Assembly: GCA_017654735.1 (NCBI GenBank)
Contig: JADPYG010000093.1
Coordinates: 1-64,000 of the forward strand
Source of the DNA: Vishniacozyma victoriae
Lineage: Eukaryota; Basidiomycota; Tremellomycetes; Tremellales; Bulleribasidiaceae
DNA: 64,000 nucleotides
Reading direction: 5' to 3'
Shown: positions 57,594 to 64,000 of the stretch, one piece after another
Numbering within the stretch: the first letter of the stretch is position 1
Layout of the letters: every line of letters starts with the position of its first letter
The notes under the pieces: model-generated
Databases searched by the model: none
Seen by the model: the letters and a program-made list of their open reading frames with translations, nothing else
Told to the model about the DNA's origin: nothing
Translations under genes and position numbers: made by a program

Positions 57594-58583
57594 ATGTCTG
57601 CAGAGGTATTCGTAAACAACTACAAAGCTCCTGAGACCAACTTTGCCAAGGGCATCCACGGAGACACCCCAGTCGAGGAGTATGACTTTAATTACTGCTT
57701 CGACATCAAGACTCTTCGCTCGGACCGTGTAGAACTCAGGCCCTTCTTGGTTCGTCACTTCATCACCTGAAAGGCATTACTGATACCAGCCTTCGACCCA
57801 CGCCAGACCACTATGGGAGGCTCTGCAGCGAAACCCGGACTTGACGCAGTGGTGGGGAAGCAACCCTTGGACATGTTTCGATGATGTCCTAGAATGGGCC
57901 GAGGTCACTGCTAGGCTCCCTACCGTATATCCCTTTTTGCTCCAAATGTTCGAGCTGACTCTGTAGAGCAGCCTGTTCTATGCGGTCTACACCGACAAGC
58001 CAGGACCTGATACGCCCAAGACTGACCCTAAAGATTACGTTTTTGCAGGGGTCATGGGCCAGATATCGTCCTCTGTGCCGCATATGACCGCCGAGCCCGG
58101 GTACATCATGATAGACAAGCCTTTTCAGGTACGTCCTTTAATCTGATTGGATCGACGCTGAAGTGGCAGAGAACCCACGTTCTGACACACGGCGCGGGAT
58201 TGATGATGCATCGTATCCTCGATCTACCGTCAGAGGGAGGTCTCGGTCTGAGGCGATGTCAATGGCATACGACCTCGATGAACGAGCCCTCAAAGAAAGC
58301 AGCTCTTCGACTGGGGTATAAACCTGAAGGTGTCTGGCGGGCGGTCATGGCATTACCCCCTGGAAAGGTGGGAGTGAAGGGTACGTCTTATCAACCGAGA
58401 GACGAGCTGACGTGTAGAGGGTCGAAAGGGGACATACAACGAAGACCACATGGTCAGGGATAATTGGTGGGCATCTGTTACTTGGGAGGAATGGGAGGGG
58501 GGTGTAAAGGAACACATTGATCGCTTAATGGCCCGACGGTGAGTCTGTCATGATCCGTTTTACGCTGACATGACAGATCATAA
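57594..58583 (+). CDS. GNAT-family N-acetyltransferase (RimJ/RimL-like)
   Basis: A single GNAT domain. MSAEVFVNNYKAPETNFAKG opens the protein. Joined exons give DIKTLRSDRVELRPFL, STHARPLWEALQRNPDLTQW, VFAGVMGQISSS, AGLMMHRILDLPSEGGLGLR, RCQWHTTSMNEPSKKAALRL, GYKPEGVWRAVMALPPGK and NEDHMVRDNWWASVTWEEWE. The layout (conserved strand, CoA loop, then the SKKAALRLGYKPEGV stretch) is that of RimJ/RimL-type acetyltransferases. If the last GTGAGT is spliced the stop is at 58581-58583 (MARRS); otherwise it is at 58540-58542 (MARR). Substrate unknown; fungal members act on small molecules or proteins. Confidence 0.82.
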
Positions 58584-58740
58584 AGGATATCTCGAAACTG
58601 CCAATATTGCTATACCTATGAAACCGGTTGTGCGACATCCTTTGTGACCCCTTGCACTACGTGCAGACCTTACAATGAGCCTACGCATCTCCATCTCTAT
58701 TAACTCACCCATCCTGACCCAATCACTAAACATCTACTCA

Positions 58741-60529
58741 TGAACATCATCCAACCTCAATACGTCCCTACGGTCTTTGACCAAGTCGGCGACCCAGGCT
58801 ATGTCTACCCTATACTGATATGTGGTATGGTCTTCTTCATGGCTAGCAGCACCATGCCCACGCTCTTACCCGAAGCGCAACGCATCATGTAGGTCACCTT
58901 CGCCGATTGTTCTGACTCGAGTAGGGATGTAGCTCCGTGGCTCTTGAAATGGGGGTTCTTGCTGCTTATCTTTGCTGTTAGTAAGTACCCACCATATAGA
59001 TCGGGGCTGATCCCCAGTGACGCAATGGATGCGCATACTCCCCGGAGTCACTTCCATGCAAGTAACATGGGTCAACATGACCATCGCCTTTCTCTTGTAC
59101 GCCTCCACCCACAAGCACAGCCTGACATGCAGCTTCTTCCTCATCTGGAACCAAATGGCAGCTGACCTTCCCCCTCCACCAAGCGAACCCTCCAGATCGT
59201 CCTCTTCCTCTTCCGGGTCATCCCGAGAGAAACCAAGAGAGAAACCAGCGGAAAAGAAGGAAGTGAAAGAGAAAGAACCGAGTCCTTGGGACGAGATGCG
59301 AGCTCATCCGAGTGCATTCTTGACTTCAAGATTAAATCGTCTCTTGCCTTGGCCCTATCCTATGGGCAAGGCTGCTGCAAAAGGCAATGAGCTGTGGTGG
59401 GAGAGCGGTGTGCCAGCACATGTGTAGGTCTTGTGCGACGGTACGAGCGCTGATCGACCTAGCGGCCATTTCAATCGACCAGTCGAGGAACAGCCGCTCT
59501 CAGAAAAAGAACAGGCAAAGATCAAAGAGAGGGAAGCCAAGGCAAAAGAGAGAGCGAGGGAGAAGGAGAAGGAAAAGCTGAAAGCGGAAGAAAAAGCGAA
59601 AGCAGCTAGACAAGAAGCAGAGCTGGCCAAACAAAAGGAAGAAGCGGTAAGGAGGCAGAGAGAAGCGGAGAAAGCGAGAGCAGTGGCCATTGAAGCCAGA
59701 AAGAAGAAGGCCATTGAGCTACGGTAAGCAATTATATCGAGAACGAGCTGATCTCAGTCACAAGCAAAAGCTATGGAGGACCAAATGCCTCGCTATGATC
59801 ATTGGTATCAGCCTGTGTACGTTCGTCACCCAGATCCAGACGCGACTGACGAGTAGTAAACCGAACATTCGGCTTCGTGCTCCTCCTCTTCTTCTCACTC
59901 CAGATGCTAAGCCAAGAACTCAATGCCAAACCCGAGCCCGAGGCCCCAACCGTCAGATCCTCTTCCTCGTCGTCCGCACCTTCGAGCTCATCTTCTTCCG
60001 CGTCCCGAACATCTAGCTCCGGATCCTCGTCTTCCTCCTCGGAACAGGCTCGGGAACAAGCATTGAAGGAGCGAGAGAGGGAGAAGGCAAAAGCGGCTGC
60101 TGCTGCCGGCAGCTCTTCATCCAGACCTGCTGGGTCTTCTTCCTCCTCGTCCAGACCTCCGGTGCCTTCTTCTTCATCATCGAGACCTTCGGGGTCATCA
60201 AGTTCATCTCGACCATCTGGATCTTCGTCCAGCTCTTCTCGAGCACCCAGCTCCTCGTCTTCGTCCAAAGTGGTCTCGGGCTCGGCGGTGAGGGAAGCAA
60301 GCGGGTCCAAGACCGTTACCGGAGGAAGTGATTCCGCTGGAGAAGGACAACCACCTGTGAGTCCAGTGATCAAAGAATAAGGTCAGCTGACAATCAGGTC
60401 GGATTCGGAATGCATTACATCCATACTGTCCAATTTGGGGGAGCGTTGGATGCCACAGGTAGCAGAATCCCAAGTGAAGGTCCTTCCCATCCACTCATGA
60501 CGAGTCTATCCAGTCACCTAGCCAATTAG
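58741..60529 (+). CDS. Multi-pass membrane protein with long charged coiled coil and Ser-rich tail
   Basis: Not recognised as a named family. Joined exons give MNIIQPQYVPTVFDQVGDPG, two or three N-terminal helices (YPILICGMVFFMASSTMPTL, APWLLKWGFLLLIFAV, WVNMTIAFLLY), then a Pro/Ser linker and WPYPMGKAAAKGNELWWESG. From 59460 to 59730 lies an Arg/Lys/Glu/Ala coiled coil (KERAREKEKEKLKAEEKAKA). Across two introns this joins to LWRTKCLAMIIGISLCLNRT and FGFVLLLFFSLQMLSQEL, a further hydrophobic segment. A tail of more than 100 residues, mainly Ser (SSSSSSRPPVPSSSS), follows. A last intron (from 60358) joins to VGFGMHYIHTVQFGGALDAT and the stop at 60527-60529; without splicing it ends at 60380. 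Confidence 0.6.
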
Positions 60530-60721
60530 TATGCATCAGTGACCATCATAACATCATGCACAGTGTGCTACTAGTATATGTAGCAACATGACTTCGGCAA
60601 CTCGGCGCGTCGCGTCAACGCGTGACAAGACCTCCACTTGATAAGTTCCTTCTCTTCCTCCAACATCTCACTACATTACAACCATTTTGGGCATACCAGC
60701 CTAGCCAGACCAGCTTCAGCA

Positions 60722-63700
60722 ATGGCGAGAACGATGCAGCCGGCTCGTAGACCGTCTAAGCGACCGTCGCCAGCTGAAGATTCGGATGAGGAAGACGCCA
60801 GAGAGGTAAATTGACATAAATGAGATATGGCTGATGGGTCAGCGAGTCCGAATAAAGAAGGAGAAAAATGACTACGTTGAACCTACGAGACATGTATCTG
60901 AGCCAGCGGAGACTCAAGAAACCAACATGACAAGTCAGCCGGCAGCAGAGGACTCCGAGGACGACATAACGGAGGACGAGGAAGAAATTAATTTGGATAA
61001 TGTGGACGACGAGGATATGAGGGAACGCTGGGAACTTGCCCAGACTCACAAGAACAAATATGCTGGGGTCAGTCAATCCTCTCTCGTCTCACTCTAGCTG
61101 ACGATTAGAAAATCAGAGATGCTGGAGTCATCAAATCAGTGACATTGACTGATTTCATGTGTCATCGACATTTGACTGCCGATTTCGGAGGAAAGATGAA
61201 TTTCCTTGTGGGACATAATGGGAGTGAGTCTTTCGTCTTCAGGGCTGATCTGATGATAGGTGGTAAATCGGCTATCCTCACTGCTATTTCCATCGCGTTT
61301 GGAGGCAAAGCAGCTTCAACGGGGAGAGGAAGTAGTCTGAGGGATCTAGTAATGAAAGGTGCCGAGTAAGCCCTCTACTCAAGATCCCCATCCAGCTAAT
61401 GGTCAGCAAAGCGACAATATCAATCACACTGGAGAACCAGGGAACCGGGGCTTTCGAGCCTGAAACGTACAACCCATATCTAGTGATTGAGCGTATCATC
61501 AACAGCACCGGTTCGACGGCCTACAAGTTTCGAGCTTCGAGAGATGGCAAGGTCCTAGCCGACAAGCGAGAGACCTTGACCCGTATCGTGGATCGTTTTG
61601 GACTTCATATCGATTCGCCCTTGACTGTCCTCACCCAAGATCAAGCTAGGAGTTTCCTACAGTCTTCCGATCCCAAATCTCTCTACAGGGTATGTCACTC
61701 CGTGTGAACACAACTAATCCCAGTTCTTCCTCCAAGGGACCTTGCTAGAATCACTATCGAACTCATATAGTAGTATCGGCCAACAAATCAAATTCTTCGA
61801 GAATCTAAAAGAGACCGAAAAGGACGCTATACCCGAACTTCAACAGGAAGCGGATCGTCTCTCCCGAAGAGCAAGAGAGATCGAGCTAGTGTTTAGCAAG
61901 AGAAAAGATGTCGACAAGCTCGTGGCTGAAATGGCTTGGTCATATGTTCATCGCGGAAACAAGGTATCTTTAACAACCAACACCTGCGAGACTTCCACTA
62001 ATGTACAGGACGCTCGAGAGGCAGAGGCAGACGTAGCGGCCAAGCAAAAGAAATTGGATGATGGGATCCAGAAATTAGAAGACAACAAGGTACGTCCTCC
62101 TTTTCTCGAGATGTATCTAACCGTCAGAAAAAAGTCGTCGAGTATGAAGCTCAAATCAAAGAGCTGGACAAAGCTATACAAGGTTTCAACGACAACGAAG
62201 CTCCTATCAAAATAAAAAGGGAAAGCCAGAGGAAAAAGGTCGCAGCTATCCAAAGGATCACTGCAGAGATGCAGGTGAGTCCAACACCTCTGGACAGAGC
62301 TGACTTTTAGGGAGATATCAAGAAATGCGAGCATGCCATCTCGTTGGGTGCAGCCGAGGTTGAGGACTATGAAGCTAGGATCCAGAAGAAAGAAAACGCC
62401 AGTCAGGGCAAGGATCCAGAAGTCGCTCGTCTCCGAAATGTCATTCAACAACATCAGAATCTAATCGCCAATTTGAAAAGGACGAAACCAAAAGTGGAAC
62501 AGACAATTACCGAGGCCGAAGAAGCATTAGCCAAAGCAGTAGCCGAAGAAAACATCGCTACCGATATCAGGATGGAAGCTTCCAAAGCAGCATCCGATAT
62601 GGGTGCAAGGATCGACAATCTGAAAGCCCAATCTGGCAGTCGATTGAACGCTTTCGGCCATAAGATGGATCTGGTGATGCGCGAGATCGACCGAGCCCGT
62701 TGGACCGCTGGGAAACCCATCGGACCTCTTGGGATGCACGTCTCGTTGACTGATCACCGATACAAGGATGCCTTTCATTCTTTGATGGGACAGACCTTGT
62801 GTTTGTTTGCTGTTCTCAATGATAGAGATAGGTCAACGATGAAGGAAATTCTCATCAGATGTCAGCGCCAGTAAGTGTTCGACTACTGCCGCTTGCCGAG
62901 CTGATTCTGGCAGAGGGTATTGTCCTGGTTTCGCGGTGGGTCGCGGAAGAGCACCGGTCTCGGTCCTGCAACATTCTGGCGACAAGTTTGATTATGCTTC
63001 AGGTGATCTGAGCCATATCAACGATACGATATTGTCCAAGCTCGAAGTGAGTCTGCCCTTGGGTACAACACTGAAGATAGATCGATAACGATGATGTCAA
63101 GAGGATTCTCGTCGACAAGCACCAGATTGAGAGAACATTCATCTGGCCACAGATTTCGGGTCCTAATAGTGTCACGCACCGTGTTCGAGAGCTGTACCAA
63201 CAAGGGACCAAGAGCTGTACATTTGTCACTGCCGATATGTTTAATGCTCGAGGTGCCAACGGGTGAGTCTATTACTACTAGGAGGAAAATTGACGATGTA
63301 GGCAAGATTCTTCAGGCCCTATACAGCCATATGGTGGATTACCCTTGTTGACCAAAGATGTCGCTCAGGACATCGAGTATGTCAATGTTTTGGATCGTAG
63401 CTGACTCTGTAGGGACAGTCGAACTGAACACGCCGTGTTGATCAGAAAACGAGACGAGTCGATTGAAGCCTTGACAAAGGCCAATGCCGAAACGCGAAAA
63501 TGCAAAGAGGCTTTAGCTTCAGCCAAGGTATGTCTTTTGCTCTACTACCGTGCTGACCCAAAGCGTGAACTCGAAAAACAAACAAACGGACTCAGAAAGT
63601 CGGAAAAGCAGGAAAGTGAACTCGCAGACCAGCTTTCAGAGATTGAGCAAGCCGACACTGGAGCCGACCTTGCGGAACTTCGTAGAGTACGTCGAAATCT

Positions 63701-64000
63701 TGTTATACGAGACTGAGTTGATAGGGTGCCGAAGCTAGAAAGAGGGGCGAAGAAGAACAGCTTGCCCAACTTCAATCCGAGATTGAGGCGAATCAAAAGA
63801 TTGAGCGTGAAGCCAAGAACCTCTTGAAAGAGATTGAAGCGGAATTGGAGGCGCTCGCACCTCAGCGTACTGCAACTATCGTAAGCTACACCGTACTGGA
63901 TGTGAGCTAAGACACAGGAAGCAACTACCGTTCTAGCTCAGGATCGTGCTCAGGCAATCAGTCATGTTGAATGGCATCAAGGCAGAGTACCAGCTTTCGA
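60722..64000 (+). CDS. SMC6: SMC6 (5' part), cut by the window edge
   Basis: Smc5/6 complex ATPase in DNA repair and chromosome maintenance. Start MARTMQPARRPSKRPSPAED; the first 100 residues are acidic and disordered, typical of Smc6. The head domain begins VIKSVTLTDFMCHRHLTADF. The Walker A motif is split by an intron: FLVGHNG ends one exon and GKSAILTAISIAFGGKAAST starts the next. The signature-side conserved LTVLTQDQARSFLQSSDPK and LESLSNSYSSIGQQIKF follow. Long coiled-coil segments then run to the edge, around a hinge that begins near 62680 (RWTAGKPIGPLGMHVSLTD, LMGQTLCLFAVLNDRDRSTM) and ends near 63240. The remaining coiled coil and C-terminal head lie beyond 64000. Confidence 0.92.

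Overview
The window looks like nuclear DNA of a tremellomycete yeast (Cryptococcus/Kwoniella-like Basidiomycota). Genes are close together on both strands. Almost every one is cut by many introns of about 35-60 nt with GTRNGY donors, a CTGAC or CTAAT branch site about 8-12 nt before the acceptor, and AG acceptors. The gene set is plainly eukaryotic and fungal: spliceosome, TFIIA, NuA4, Vps11, Smc6, an Orm sphingolipid regulator and CSC1 channels. I rebuilt exon joins by hand from splice signals and family conservation. Start and stop coordinates are firmer than individual introns.

Layout. 1-1.9 kb: no convincing gene. 1.9-12.3 kb: a small membrane protein, PRP24/SART3, TspO/MBR, RIO1 kinase, cystathionine gamma-lyase and a tiny UBA-like ORF. 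12.5-19.7 kb: a disordered universal-stress protein, a very acidic 95-aa protein behind a strong TATA box, an ORMDL protein, a mitochondrial PPR protein and a long-linker Mdm35. 20-29 kb: an SLC35F6-like transporter convergent with an RRM+YTH m6A-reader candidate, a histidine phosphatase and an F-box/WD40 protein with a coding minisatellite. 29.7-36.7 kb: a CSC1/TMEM63 channel, an AATase-like acyltransferase, mitochondrial uS2 and cytosolic uL22. 37.8-46.3 kb: EAF6, a WBP4-like spliceosomal zinc finger, BET4, VPS11 and TFIIA large subunit. 46.6-64 kb: KRE33/NAT10, a giant C1-zinc-finger solenoid protein, a GNAT acetyltransferase, a coiled-coil membrane protein and SMC6, which runs off the right edge.

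Functional themes are housekeeping: snRNP assembly (PRP24, WBP4), ribosome biogenesis (RIO1, KRE33, uL22, uS2m), transcription and chromatin (TOA1, EAF6, SMC6), membrane and lipid homeostasis (ORM, MDM35, BET4, VPS11) and mitochondria. There is no metabolic cluster, virus, CRISPR array or complete transposon.

The most unusual signals are structural. (1) Three unrelated genes each carry a decayed tandem copy of their own 3' end just past the stop codon. (2) A short dispersed motif (core GCTCCCCTGC and its complement) recurs in intergenic DNA and in a coding exon. It also forms the 3' end of two introns in unrelated genes with identical branch-to-acceptor spacing. (3) First exons are extremely short, including a TFIIA start codon split by an intron and followed by a 16-nt exon.
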